A stretch of 64,000 bases of DNA from Streptomyces sp. NBC_00510 (GTDB taxonomy: Bacteria; Actinomycetota; Actinomycetes; Streptomycetales; Streptomycetaceae), in contig CP107851.1 of assembly GCA_036013505.1 (NCBI GenBank), positions 8,356,001 through 8,420,000 on the forward strand. The letters are read 5' to 3'. The position numbers and the translations under genes were made by a program. Numbering within the stretch: the stretch's first letter is position 1; every line of letters begins with the position of its first letter. Of the stretch, positions 33,666 to 43,436 are shown piece after piece. The notes beneath the pieces were generated by a model that ran no database searches, was not told where the DNA came from, and saw nothing but the letters and a program-made list of their open reading frames with translations.

Positions 33666-34505
33666 TCACTTTCCCGCCGGGTTGCCCTGGGCGAGGCGGG
33701 AGATGTGGTCCCACTCCTCCAGCCCCGCGAGCCGGCCGGCGAACTCGGTGCGCAGCGCATCGAGGCCGCCTGCGCCGAACAGCACCCGCAGCGGCGGCTT
33801 CGGGGCGTCGGCCACCGCCAGCAGCGCCGCCGAGGTCGCGGCCGGATCACCCGGGACGAAACCGCTCGCACTCGCACCGGCGTACAAAGCCTCCCTGGCG
33901 TGGGTGTAGGCCGGGTTCGGCTGCGACTGCGGGGAGGCTGCGGCCAGGCCGGTGGGGAACATGATCGGCTCGATCAAAGTGACGTGGATGCCGTACACCT
34001 CGACCTCGGCGGCCAGGGACTGGCTCATGGCTTCCAGGGCCCATTTGGAGGCCTGGTAGATGCCCAGCGCCGGGTAGGCGACCAGCCCGCCGATCGAGGA
34101 GGCCTGCAGGATCCGGCCGGAGCGGCGCTCGCGCATCCCGGGCAGCACGGCCCGGGTGGTCCACAGCGCACCGAAGTAGTTGACGTCCATCTGCGCCCGG
34201 GCCTGCTCGGCGCTGACCTCTTCGACCGCGCCGTGGAGCATGTGCCCGGTGTTGTCGACCAGAATGTCGATGCCGCCGAAGTGTTGTTCGGCGGTGTGGA
34301 CCGCTGCGTCGACGGCAGCCCGGTCGGTGACGTCGAGTTCCAGCGGCAGCAGCCGGCTGCCGTAGCGGTCGGCGAGCGGCTTGAATACCGCTGCGTCGCG
34401 GGCAGTGGCGGCGACCTGGTCGCCGTGCTCGAGGACCGCCTCGGCCCAGAGCGCGGCGAGCCCTCGGGAGGCGCCGGTGATGAACCATGTGCGGGCAGTA
34501 GCCAT
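33666..34505 (-). CDS. SDR-family oxidoreductase with altered cofactor motif
   Basis: The product has 279 residues from ATG at 34505 (MATARTWFITGASRGLAALW). It matches SDRs of the TGASRGxGxxWxxAxLxxGD type, but the third glycine is Ala (RGLA) and the usual NNAG reads DNTG. Catalytic Ser (QASSIGGLV) and YxxxK (YQASK) remain. It may bind cofactor less tightly. It is divergent from an XRE regulator that probably controls it. Confidence 0.88.
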   Translation of the reverse strand: MATARTWFITGASRGLAALWAEAVLEHGDQVAATARDAAVFKPLADRYGSRLLPLELDVTDRAAVDAAVHTAEQHFGGIDILVDNTGHMLHGAVEEVSAEQARAQMDVNYFGALWTTRAVLPGMRERRSGRILQASSIGGLVAYPALGIYQASKWALEAMSQSLAAEVEVYGIHVTLIEPIMFPTGLAAASPQSQPNPAYTHAREALYAGASASGFVPGDPAATSAALLAVADAPKPPLRVLFGAGGLDALRTEFAGRLAGLEEWDHISRLAQGNPAGK

Positions 34506-34617
34506 GCGATTTCTCCGTACGTGAGTCGGTGCAGCACAGCGTCGGTGGTCGGGCGCGCGGTAGGTAGAGTGAGGTTGTCCCTGGCTACCGCGTCGTTGGA
34601 AGCACAGACTTTTCGGC

Positions 34618-35241
34618 ATGGACACCCAGCAGCTCGCCCAGTTCCTCCGCATCCGGCGCGAGGCACTCAGCCCCGCCGACGTCGGCCTGGCCGCGGCCGG
34701 GCGGCGGCGTACGCCGGGGCTGCGCCGGGAGGAGGTGGCCGGGCTCGCCGGCATCTCGACCGACTACTACACCCGCCTCGAACAGGAGCGGGCCACGGCG
34801 ACGCCGTCGGAGTCGGTGCTGCGCGCGCTGACCCGTGCGCTGCGGCTGAGCCTGGACGAACGCGACCACCTCTACCGGCTCGCCGGGCTGAACGTGCCGG
34901 ACCGCCGGTGCGGTGACCGGCACGTCGCCCCGGCCCTGCTGGCCGTCCTCGACCGGCTCTACGACGTGCCCGCCCAGGTGATGACCGACCTCGGTGACAC
35001 GCTGGCCCAGAACCACCTCGCCCGCGCCGTGTTCGGTGAACTCACCGGCCGCAGCGGCCCCGAAGCGAGCATCATCTACCGCTGGTTCACCGACCCCGGC
35101 ACGCGCTGCGGTTACCCGGTCGAGGACCACGCCAACGAGTCGCGGGCCCTGGTCGCCGACCTGCGGGCCGCCGTCGGCCGCCGCGACGACGACCCCGCCC
35201 GCACCCTGGTCGACCAGCTGCGACGCGCCAGCCTGCCGTGA
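34618..35241 (+). CDS. XRE-family regulator with MmyB-like ligand domain
   Basis: The product has 207 residues. The helix-turn-helix is RRTPGLRREEVAGLAGISTD then YYTRLEQERATATPSESVLR, a signature of MmyB-type regulators. The C-terminal domain (VPAQVMTDLGDTLAQNHLAR, WFTDPGTR) is shorter than the usual 270-290 residues, ending LVDQLRRASLP, so the ligand domain is probably truncated. It is divergent from an SDR gene, the standard arrangement for this family. Confidence 0.88.
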   Translation: MDTQQLAQFLRIRREALSPADVGLAAAGRRRTPGLRREEVAGLAGISTDYYTRLEQERATATPSESVLRALTRALRLSLDERDHLYRLAGLNVPDRRCGDRHVAPALLAVLDRLYDVPAQVMTDLGDTLAQNHLARAVFGELTGRSGPEASIIYRWFTDPGTRCGYPVEDHANESRALVADLRAAVGRRDDDPARTLVDQLRRASLP

Positions 35242-35705
35242 GGACGGCGGTCCGAACCTGCCGAGGTTCCTTCGGTAGCCTGAGTCGCTCGCCGAAGGTT
35301 AGGCCTCTTATCGCCGGGTCCGCGCCCTCAGCGAATTGCAGCCCTTCGAATCCGGCCGAACCGAATGGGGAGGGCGGGAAATTTCGAATTCCGGACGGAT
35401 TCCCCACGAGGGCGGGGTGAGGGCTGCCGACCCTCGTGCGCGGTGACCGGCTCCCAGTGTCTCGGTGCATGCATCGCGGCAGGTGGCACGCCGTCTGTGC
35501 CTGTCTTGCCGGACGGCGGATGCATTGGGGGCGAAAAGTGCGCTAATGCCGGGCATAATTCACCAGTTGGTGACCTGTATACCAGCTCGCCATCCAAGAT
35601 CAACCCATTGACACCCTCTCGGGGCTGGTGCTTCGCTGTGCGGCGCACCCCAAGTCCACCGTGAAACCCACGCGTCGGCGCGGGGTGAATGAACGAGAGG
35701 AAACC
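35242..35705. promoter_or_regulatory. promoter region of the large S8 protease gene
   Basis: There are 464 bases without a gene. The last 170 bases are AT-richer (GCATAATTCACC, GTATACC), as expected for a strong promoter. AGAGGAAACC precedes the GTG start. No operator dyad was recognised. Confidence 0.5.
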
Positions 35706-38700
35706 GTGAAATTCACGTCCAAGAGACCTGCGATCGGCACGGTCTTGGGAATCAGCATGCTGCTGGTCGCCGCTACCCCGTCGGCGTCCCTGGCACTCGC
35801 CGCCCCCACCGGCACGGCATCGTCGGCCGCACAGCTCTCGGCCTCGGCCTCGGCCTTCGCGACGGGTCCCGAGATCAAGGGGACTCCGGCCGGGACCGGC
35901 GCGCACCGGTGGATTCCACTGATCACCGGTGACCGCATCGCGGTGAACGCGAAGGGCGAGATCGTCGCCGCGCGTCCCGCCAAGGGCCGGGAGGACATAC
36001 CCATCCGGGTGGAGACCCGCGACGGCCACACCTACGCCATGCCCGACGACGCCCGGAGCCTCGTCCAGAGCGGCCGGGTGGACCGGCGTCTGTTCGACAT
36101 CACCACACTGAGCTCGCCGGCCTACGAGCAGCGCCATGACCTGCGGCTCATCGTGATGTACGACGCGGCCCGTCCGGCGGCCAGGACGGCGCTGCGCTCC
36201 ACCGGCGGTGCCAAGGTCGAGCGCACGCTGCCGAGCGTCAACGCCGACGCCGTCGCCGCGCCCGCGAACGGCACCGCGGAACTGTGGGCGGCGGTCACCG
36301 ACGGGGCGGCCGGCGCCGCGAAGCGCACCGTCGCTCCGGGTATCGCCTCGGTGTGGCTGGACAGCGTCGTGCAGGCGAGCCTGGACAAGAGCGTCCCCCA
36401 GATCGGCGGCCCGGAGGCTTGGGCGGCCGGTTTTGACGGCACTGGTACGCGTATCGCCGTTCTCGACACGGGTGTCGACACCACGCACCCCGATCTGGCC
36501 GGACAGGTCGTCGTCGAGCGGAACTTCTCCGACTCGCCGGACGCCGAGGACCGGTTCGGTCACGGCACGCATGTCGCGTCGATCACGGCCGGCACCGGAG
36601 CCAAGTCCGGTGGCACGTACAAGGGTGTGGCGCCGGGGGCCCGCATCCTCAGCGGCAAGGTCCTCGGTGACAGTGGCAGCGGCAGCATGTCGCAGATCAT
36701 CGCGGGCATGGAGTGGGCCGTCGCCGAGAAGGCGGACGTCGTCAACCTCAGCCTGGGCACCTGGGACTCACCGGAGATCGATCCGGCGGAGGAGGCCGTC
36801 AACAGGCTGTCGGCCGAGAGCGGAACCCTCTTCGTCATCGCGGCGGGCAACACCGGCGAGCAGGGCCCCGGCACGGTCGGCTCGCCGGGCAGCGCCGACG
36901 CCGCCCTCACCGTCGGCGCGGTGGACAAGCAGGACAAGCTGGCCCCGTTCTCCAGCACCGGCCCGCGTGTCGGTGACGGTGGCATCAAGCCGGATCTGAC
37001 GGCGCCCGGTGTGGCCATCGGGGCCGCGGCCGCGCACGACAGCTACCTGGCCAGTGTCGCGCCCTCCGTCGCGGACGGCTACATGGCGCTCAACGGCACC
37101 TCGATGGCCACCCCGCACGTCGCCGGCGCCGCCGCCATCCTCGCCCAGCAGCACCCGGACTGGACCGGCGACGACATCAAGGACGCGCTGGTCTCCTCGA
37201 CGACGCCCGGCGGGTACACGCCCTTCGAGCAGGGCTCGGGCCGGGTCGACCTGCGCAACGCGATCAAGCAGACCGTCGTCGCCCGCGAGACCTCGCTCTC
37301 GTACGGTGTCGCGCAGTGGCCGCACACCGACGACCAGCCGCTCACCAAGGACCTCACGTACCGGAACACGGGCAGTGCCCCGGTCACCCTGAAGCTGACC
37401 GTGGACGCCACCGGACCGGACGGCACCCCCTCGCCCGCCGGGATGTTCACCACCGACGGCCAGGTCACCGTCCCGGCGCACGGCGAGGCGACCGTGAAGG
37501 TCACCGCCGACACCCGCCTCGGCGGTGACACGACCGGTGCCTTCACCGGACGCGTCACGGCCACTGGCGACGGGCAGACCGTCGGCACCGCGCTGGCCGT
37601 GGACCGCGAGTCGGAGATGTACACCGTCACGGTGAAGCCGCTGGACCGCAAGGGCGAGCCCGCGCCCGCCCCCGCCTGGGACGCTCAGCTGCAGGGCCTG
37701 GAAGGACCCGCCAAGGGTGCCAACACCGTGCTGAGCGGCGACACGCACTCGGTACGCGTCCCCAAGGGCCGGTACTTCCTCAACAGCATGGTCCGGGTCG
37801 ACCCGGCGGGTTCGTACGACCAGGGCGGTGACTGGTTCAACCAGCCCAACCTCGACGTCACCCAGGACACCACGGTGACGGTGGACGCGCGCACCGCCAA
37901 GCCGCTGGACATCACCGTCCCCGACCGCTCCGCCCAGCCGGTCCTCGGCTTCTTCAGCGCGGGCATCGAACTGGCCGACGGATACAGCACCCGCTACGGG
38001 GTCTTCACCGACTCCCTCGCGCAGTACCGCACCGGCCACCTGGGCCCCAAGGCGGCCGCGGGCGACCGGCTGACCCAGCAGCTCATGACCACCTTCTCCA
38101 CCGGCGTCAACGGGCACGACGAGTACCACCTGGTGTACCAGCCGACCGGCGACAGGTACCTCACCGGCTTCACCCACCACGCCAAGGCTCGGGAGTTCGC
38201 CAAGGTCGAGGCGAAGCTCGGAGCACCCGCCAAGGGCAAGTTCGGATTCATCACGCCGGGCACCGAGGGCGGTGCCGGACTCGGCACCGTGCACGCCCTG
38301 CCCTACACCGGCACCCTGCACCTGCTCTCGGGGAACACCTCGTGGCAGCTGGGCTTCATGCAGGTCGACGCGAACGACGCCTACGAGACCAGCTACGACG
38401 CGCTGCCGAGGACGTTCAAGCCCGGACGCTCCTACCAGCACGTGTTCAACGTCGGTGTCTTCGGGCCGGATCTCCCGGAGGGCGCCGGCCTCATCGGGCT
38501 GCTCCGGGCGGATGAGGCGATCGACGGACGGCTTCCGCTCTTCTCGGACAGCGAGGGGAACATCAGCGAAAACAACTCGCCGATCGAGAGCGCGCGAACG
38601 TCCCTCTACCGCAACGGTGAGCTCGTCAACTCCAGCATCTACCCGATGGACGTCTTCTACATCGCGGAGAACGAGAGGGCCGACTACCGGCTGACCGTCT

Positions 38701-39092
38701 CGGTCAAGCGCGGTGCGGTCGCCGACATCTCCACGAGCATGACGACGAGCTGGACGTTCTCCTCCGAGTACGCTCCGGGGATCACCAAGCTCCCGACCTC
38801 CGTCGTGCGCTTCACCCCCGCCCTGTCCCTCGACAACACGGGCAAGGCCCGGGCCAAGACGTGGGTGCCGGTGACCGTCAAGGGCACCGCCGCGGGCCGG
38901 AACCTCAAGTCCCTGAGCGTGTGGGCCTCCTACGACAAGGGAGCCCACTGGCAGAAGCTCAACGTCTGCGACGGCCGGGTCCGGATCACCAACCCCAAGG
39001 CCGGCGGCAGCGTCTCGTTCAAGGCCCAAGCCGTGGACAAGCAGGGCAACACCGTCGACGAGACCATCATCGACGCCTACCTGACGAAGTAG
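35706..39092 (+). CDS. large secreted S8 family (subtilisin-like) serine protease
   Basis: The product has 1128 residues from GTG at 35706. A Sec signal peptide occupies about residues 1-38 (MKFTSKRPAIGTVLGISMLL, AAPTG). A propeptide follows to about 230, then the catalytic domain with Asp254 (VLDTGVDTTHPDL), His286 (HGTHVASI) and Ser466 (GTSMATPHVAGAA). After about residue 530 come large beta-rich domains with no catalytic role, ending in a CARDB/Ig-like domain (SVWASYDKGAHWQKLNVC). It should degrade protein outside the cell. A smaller related remnant lies at 55.6-56.0 kb. Confidence 0.95.
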   Translation: MKFTSKRPAIGTVLGISMLLVAATPSASLALAAPTGTASSAAQLSASASAFATGPEIKGTPAGTGAHRWIPLITGDRIAVNAKGEIVAARPAKGREDIPIRVETRDGHTYAMPDDARSLVQSGRVDRRLFDITTLSSPAYEQRHDLRLIVMYDAARPAARTALRSTGGAKVERTLPSVNADAVAAPANGTAELWAAVTDGAAGAAKRTVAPGIASVWLDSVVQASLDKSVPQIGGPEAWAAGFDGTGTRIAVLDTGVDTTHPDLAGQVVVERNFSDSPDAEDRFGHGTHVASITAGTGAKSGGTYKGVAPGARILSGKVLGDSGSGSMSQIIAGMEWAVAEKADVVNLSLGTWDSPEIDPAEEAVNRLSAESGTLFVIAAGNTGEQGPGTVGSPGSADAALTVGAVDKQDKLAPFSSTGPRVGDGGIKPDLTAPGVAIGAAAAHDSYLASVAPSVADGYMALNGTSMATPHVAGAAAILAQQHPDWTGDDIKDALVSSTTPGGYTPFEQGSGRVDLRNAIKQTVVARETSLSYGVAQWPHTDDQPLTKDLTYRNTGSAPVTLKLTVDATGPDGTPSPAGMFTTDGQVTVPAHGEATVKVTADTRLGGDTTGAFTGRVTATGDGQTVGTALAVDRESEMYTVTVKPLDRKGEPAPAPAWDAQLQGLEGPAKGANTVLSGDTHSVRVPKGRYFLNSMVRVDPAGSYDQGGDWFNQPNLDVTQDTTVTVDARTAKPLDITVPDRSAQPVLGFFSAGIELADGYSTRYGVFTDSLAQYRTGHLGPKAAAGDRLTQQLMTTFSTGVNGHDEYHLVYQPTGDRYLTGFTHHAKAREFAKVEAKLGAPAKGKFGFITPGTEGGAGLGTVHALPYTGTLHLLSGNTSWQLGFMQVDANDAYETSYDALPRTFKPGRSYQHVFNVGVFGPDLPEGAGLIGLLRADEAIDGRLPLFSDSEGNISENNSPIESARTSLYRNGELVNSSIYPMDVFYIAENERADYRLTVSVKRGAVADISTSMTTSWTFSSEYAPGITKLPTSVVRFTPALSLDNTGKARAKTWVPVTVKGTAAGRNLKSLSVWASYDKGAHWQKLNVCDGRVRITNPKAGGSVSFKAQAVDKQGNTVDETIIDAYLTK

Positions 39093-39102
39093 CCCACGCT
39101 CG

Positions 39103-39147
39103 GGCCGGAACTACGGTCCAGGGCTCGCACCCACCGCGGTTCCGGCC
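39103..39147 (+). terminator. terminator-like hairpin after the S8 protease gene
   Basis: GGCCGGAAC (39103-39111) pairs perfectly with GTTCCGGCC (39139-39147) across a 27-base loop, starting 11 bases after the stop codon. Confidence 0.55.
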
Positions 39148-39245
39148 TGCGGCCCCCTCCGGGTTCCGCGGACCTCGGTGCAACGACGCGAAGGCGCCCG
39201 CCCCAGGCGCATTCCTGGGGTCGATTCAACACCGCGGTGAGTTGA

Positions 39246-39345
39246 TCAAGCCGCAAGCAGTTTGGACAGACGCTCGGCTGGGGCTTCCCAGCCGAGCGTC
39301 TTGCGTGGATGGACGGCTGTTGAGTTCAGCGGCGACTGCGGCCCG
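39246..39345 (-). mobile_element. IS30-family transposase C-terminal remnant
   Basis: The minus strand reads AAELNSRP, then after a four-base TCCA duplication RKTLGWEAPAERLSKLLAA and a stop. The NSRPRKTLGWxTPAE motif is the hallmark end of IS30 transposases. Only the tail remains. Confidence 0.8.
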
Positions 39346-39481
39346 ACGCCCCGGTCGGCGACGTGTGGCTCTGTTCACGCCGGCAACGACGAGACCGAGC
39401 GAGAGCCGGTCCTCGCCAAGGTCTGACGTCGAACGAACTCAAGCGCCTGGGGCAGGGTAGGCGCCCCAAGTGCTTCCAACG

Positions 39482-40366
39482 TCACCCGAAGAATCCCGAG
39501 GGGATGTACGGCTCCGGTGGCCGCATCCCGCTCAGGCAGACCCAGCCGTACGTGCTGAGTTCCAGTCCGGCGGTCAGCCCCACATCCACGGCCCACTGCT
39601 GCTCGGCCGTCAAATTGGCGACCTGTGCCGGGGTGCCCTCGGGCAGGCTCAGTAGTGCGGCGGTGAGCAGCCGGGTCGCCAGCCTGGGGGAGGTGGCGGC
39701 GAGCAGCCGTACGTTCCCGTATTGGTCGATGTAGCAGTAGCCGCTGCCGGCGAGGTCGTCGACGATCAGCAGGTCGCTCTCGGTGAGCAGTTGGTCGTGG
39801 TCGGGGCCGTGGGCGCCGCCCCGGGTGCGCCGGTCGACGGAGTCCATCAGGTCGCGGTGCTTGGCCGAGCCCTCGTGCACCGCGCCGTCCGGGGCAGGCA
39901 GGTCGCCCTTGCGGACGGCGCCTTCCAGGCGCATCGCCGGGTGCAGCGCGAAGCCCGCCCGGCGGTAGGTCGCCGCCGCCCGCGGGTCGGGGGAGCTGCA
40001 GATGATGCCGCGCAGGCAGCCGCGCCCGTAGGCAAGGGCGGCGGCGAGCAGTTCGCGTCCGACCCCCTGCCGCTGCGCGGAGGGCAGCACGGCAAGGAGC
40101 GACAGCCCCCACGTCCCCTCGCGGCGCGTCGACAGGGCGACCCCGAGCGGCATGCCGGAGGTCTCGTCCACGGCCAGCCAGCAGCCACCGGGGTCGGTAC
40201 GCGCGACGTACCGGTTGCGCCGCCGTAGCAGAGCGGCCAGCTCGGGAGGCATCTCCTCGGGCGGGCCGCCACCGGGCAGGGCATCGGAGGCGCCGAACGC
40301 GGCGGCGGCCATGACCGCTATCGCGTCGGCGTCCTCGTCGGTGTCGCGCAAGGGGCGCAGGATCAT
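39482..40366 (-). CDS. GNAT-family N-acetyltransferase
   Basis: The product has 294 residues. The acetyl-CoA-binding motif is LSLLAVLPSAQRQGVGRELL followed by AAALAYGRGCLRGIICSS and ATYRRAGFALHPAM. The second half (LLIVDDLAGSGYCYIDQYGN, ARLLTAAL) looks like a degenerate second GNAT repeat, as in tandem GNAT proteins. It ends PPEPYIPSGFFG. The substrate is unknown and no operon partner is evident. Confidence 0.85.
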   Translation of the reverse strand: MILRPLRDTDEDADAIAVMAAAAFGASDALPGGGPPEEMPPELAALLRRRNRYVARTDPGGCWLAVDETSGMPLGVALSTRREGTWGLSLLAVLPSAQRQGVGRELLAAALAYGRGCLRGIICSSPDPRAAATYRRAGFALHPAMRLEGAVRKGDLPAPDGAVHEGSAKHRDLMDSVDRRTRGGAHGPDHDQLLTESDLLIVDDLAGSGYCYIDQYGNVRLLAATSPRLATRLLTAALLSLPEGTPAQVANLTAEQQWAVDVGLTAGLELSTYGWVCLSGMRPPEPYIPSGFFG

Positions 40367-40824
40367 GCGCCCATCCTGCCCCTACGGCAGGGCGAGCATC
40401 CGCTCCGGCATCCTCTTGGCGAAGTGCTCGATCTCCCAGTCGACTTACACGCGGTTGACGACCTTGCCGAATTGCCGAAAATTCCTCGTCTCCGTGTGGC
40501 CACCGTCGTCCTGCCCTTCACAAGCCCAGCAGCCTCGAACGTACGACAGCGAACGGTCAAACCTCACTGAGACGAGTCACCCGCGACAGTGCTGTACAGC
40601 AACGAAGTACAGCAACCTCTGCGCCCATACCCGACCGCCACCCCTCCCAGGCGGCCGGCTGGCGTGCCCAGCAGACCTCAGCGACCGTCGTGCCCATAGT
40701 TCGCATCGAGGGGCACGGCGCCGGCCGGGTCGCCTCAGCCATTGAGACTCCAGCCCAAATCCGTTCCAGCGACCCCACGCGGGAGTTCCCCTCGGTGTCA
40801 GCGGCCGCTGGTAGAACACGCCCC
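40367..40824. other. intergenic region with a small decayed coding fragment
   Basis: On the minus strand near 40378-40470, GKVVNRV is followed by a stop and then VDWEIEHFAKRMPERMLALP and a second stop, with convincing codon bias. This looks like the last part of a lost gene with one nonsense codon. The rest shows nothing recognised. Confidence 0.35.
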
Positions 40825-41238
40825 ATGACTTTCAGATTTGAAGCACACATCGCGTTCGGGTTCGACGATCCCGAGCCGGACGGCACTATGAGCGCTGGGA
40901 TTGCCGAGTCCGACGACGAGGAGGACTTCTCGCTGTCATTCATGTGTCGCTTTGACGAGGCCGACGAACAGGACGTGCGTCTCGGCTTTGACTCGCACTG
41001 TGTTGTCACGCCCGACCAGAACACTGCGTACGGGTGTGTGCGCCGGGTCGAACTGGACGCCGATGTCTTGCGGATCACCCTGGACCCCGAGTCCGTGGAT
41101 GCGCTGGGGCTGGAGGACCCGACAGTCGAAGCCGTCCTACGCGCGCCGGCTCCGGATGTGGCTCGCATGCTCGAAGTTCTTGCGCGCATCCTGACCTACG
41201 GGCGACGCGACGCCCGTCCCTTGGTGATCTCCCTGTAG
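40825..41238 (+). CDS. Imm10-like immunity protein
   Basis: The product has 137 residues: MTFRFEAHIAFGFDDPEPDG, SFMCRFDEADEQDVRLGFDS, YGCVRRVELDADVLRITLDP and a helical C-terminus (DVARMLEVLARILTYG). The order of beta strands and the VxRVELDxDxLxxxLxPE motif fit Imm10 immunity proteins of polymorphic toxin systems. No toxin gene is adjacent. It is acidic, as expected of an inhibitor that binds a basic toxin. Confidence 0.6.
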   Translation: MTFRFEAHIAFGFDDPEPDGTMSAGIAESDDEEDFSLSFMCRFDEADEQDVRLGFDSHCVVTPDQNTAYGCVRRVELDADVLRITLDPESVDALGLEDPTVEAVLRAPAPDVARMLEVLARILTYGRRDARPLVISL

Positions 41239-41493
41239 GAGGCATGGTCGGGCCGTTCCTGGGCCGTCCAAGGCGAACCGACGTTGACCAGCGATGACAG
41301 CCACGAGCGCGTCTACGCAGGTCAACGGAGGCAGGGGGATGGAAGCGCGCAGGTGGGGCGCTCGCTCACCACTTCCAGAAGAACTAGCCGATACGTGATC
41401 CAGCACCGAGTCCCTGCTGGAGCATTGACCTACCCGGCAAAGGTGAGCAGCATACGCTTGTGATCAGGCATCATCCAGCGATGACACAGGGCC

Positions 41494-41748
41494 ATGATGG
41501 CAGTTGAACCACGGCATGATGTGCGTCGGCTGCGTGTGCGGCTGCGCGGCTACCTCCTCGCCGTGCCGATCCTCGCTGGGTGGGCGGTCATAGGTCACTG
41601 GTGGGTGCCTGAACCGTGGTCAGCGAGCATGGAGACCATGCTCTCCATATTTGTGGCATCCGTGCTTTATGGCGAGATCCACGCCTGGCGACTCCGTCGT
41701 ATCCACCGTATGCCCGATCGAGCGGGAATCAACGGGCAACAACGGTGA
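41494..41748 (+). CDS. small membrane protein, 84 aa
   Basis: ATG at 41494 (or 41497). RLRGYLLAVPILAGWAVIGH and METMLSIFVASVLYGEIHAW give two membrane segments, with Arg-rich flanks. There is no clear ribosome-binding site. It lies just before the IS701-type element. The function is unknown. Confidence 0.45.
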   Translation: MMAVEPRHDVRRLRVRLRGYLLAVPILAGWAVIGHWWVPEPWSASMETMLSIFVASVLYGEIHAWRLRRIHRMPDRAGINGQQR

Positions 41749-41756
41749 GTGTCTAC

Positions 41757-43291
41757 CGGTAGTTCGTTAAATCCGGAGGTAAAGATCGATGCCGTGTCCG
41801 TTGGTGACCGCGTCGATCAGGGCCTGGAGCTCATGGGGTGGATCCGTGTCCGTCCATGCTTGCCACCATCGGGTGAGGGTGATGGCTGGGGTGAGCCAGG
41901 ACCGGATAGCGCGTAAGGCCTTGGGCCAGCAGGGCTGCTGGGCCTGGTGGGGTATGTCTGGTCCCCCTCTCTGGCCCCTCCTCGGGGCAGGGGTCCGGCG
42001 CGGTGGCATCCAGCGGTCCGGGTGGGGCGAACCATTGATCCCAGCAGAAGGAGAAAGCGCAGTTGATCAGGGTCTGGTGGCGGCGGATGGCGCGGGCGGA
42101 GCGGACCTGGAAGTCGGCCCAGCCGAGTTCGTCCTTGATCTGCTTGTAGCTCTGCTCGATCCAGGGACGCAGGCCGTAGAGGCGGACGATCTCGGCGAGG
42201 TCGGCTGGCGGGTGCGGGCCGGCCGTGGCGTGGGGTGTGTCGGGGTGGGGCAGGTTGGTGGCCAGGTACCAGGTGGCTTTCTCCGGCAGGCCGGCCGGGT
42301 CGGTGGTGGCCACGACCAGTCGGCAGGGTGAGTCAGGTCCGTAGCCGCCCAGCCGGGCGTCGGCGGCCCACCAGGTCTCGGTGTGCCCGTCGCGGAAGTG
42401 ACGCTCCACGGCCTTCCAGTCCCCGGGATGCTTGGCATCCTTCCAGGTCAGGGCGTGGGCGGCTTCGATGGGGGTGTGCGGCTGACCGGCCCGGGCCCAG
42501 GTGCCGCGGTGCGGCTTGAGCGCCACCACGTAGGCCAGGCCCGCCTCGCGCAGTGCGAGGTACCAGTCGTCGCTGACGGAGTAGGCGCAGTCGGCGACCA
42601 CCGCCCGGCAGCCGAAGCCCGCATCCTTCCCGCGGACCGCGAGAGCAGCGGCCAGCTGCGGTTTCGTACGGAAGGCCGGATCGGAGCGGCCGCTGGTGAA
42701 GTGATGGGCGGGGGTGTAGGGCGTCGCATGCAGCGGGTAGTACACGCGGCCGTCGGTCCACACCGTGGTCACCGTGACGATGCCGTTGTCTGTCTTGCCC
42801 AGCCGGCCCAGCCATTGCCGGCCCACGTGCGCGGTCGCGGTGCCGTCCTTGCGGTCCCCGGAATCGTCGATCACGATGACTCCGCCGTCGTGCGGAGCCG
42901 TCGCCGGCTCCTCACGCAGCAGCTCAAGCCGCCGGTCGTTGACCTGCTCGGCCTCCCAGGGCGACTCGGACAGGAAGAACTGCAGCCGCTGCACCCCGGC
43001 ATCCCCGCACCGGCCACCGGCTCCGCCCCGGCCAGGCAGGTGATCGTCTTGTTCCGCTCCCGCGGCGCCAGCAGCCCGGTCAGGTACTCGCGGAACCCTC
43101 GCCGCTGGGCCAGGCTAAAGAAGAGGTCATCGAACCGGGCCGCGTACTCCTCCAACGGCCCCGGCGCGGGCGGACACGGACGGCGAGCGGTCATCTTCAG
43201 CCCCCAGCACGGCAGTTGACCCCTACCACCGGCCTACGACCAACCGGAGCTACCGTCAACCCACACCACCACCGAATTCAACGAACTACCG
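41757..43291 (-). mobile_element. IS701-type insertion sequence, 1535 bp, with target duplication
   Basis: The left end CGGTAGTTCGTTAAATCCGG (41757-41776) matches the inverted right end, which reads CGGTAGTTCGTTGAATTCGG on the minus strand from 43291. The element is flanked by the direct repeat CTAC (41753-41756 and 43292-43295), a likely 4-bp target duplication. The transposase inside has two frameshifts, so the copy is probably inactive, but the ends are well preserved, indicating a fairly recent insertion. Confidence 0.88.
41767..43194 (-). pseudogene. IS701-family transposase, two frameshifts
   Basis: It starts at ATG 43194 (MTARRPCPPAPGPLEEYAAR, FDDLFFSLAQRRGFREYLTG). A shift near 43010 is needed to enter the main frame VQRLQFFLSESPWEAEQVND. 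DDE-type residues are visible in VIVIDDSGDRKDG and VADCAYSVSDDWY, then PWIEQSYKQIKDELGWADFQ with the terminal Glu. A second shift near 41990 leads to the end TLTRWWQAWTDTDPPHELQA. The main catalytic domain is intact. Confidence 0.85.
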
Positions 43292-43436
43292 CTACTGAGA
43301 TTCCTGCCGTGATGTCGCCCGGCGCAGCGCGGCTTCGGGACGAAGAGGTCAGTGCCCTAGCTCGACTTGGCATCGCTTCGCGTGCGTACCGGGTCGCGCT
43401 CGCCGACCCGGATGCCGGCACGGTTGCTCGGGTTGG

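Noticed and set aside
35293..35311. Possible second iron box near GGTTAGGCC upstream of the S8 protease
   Set aside because: Only one half resembles the consensus; there is no dyad.
36768..39029. Minus-strand open frame of 753 residues antisense to the S8 protease
   Set aside because: Composition is typical of a shadow frame (V/G/R/D-rich) and the protease on the other strand is unmistakable.
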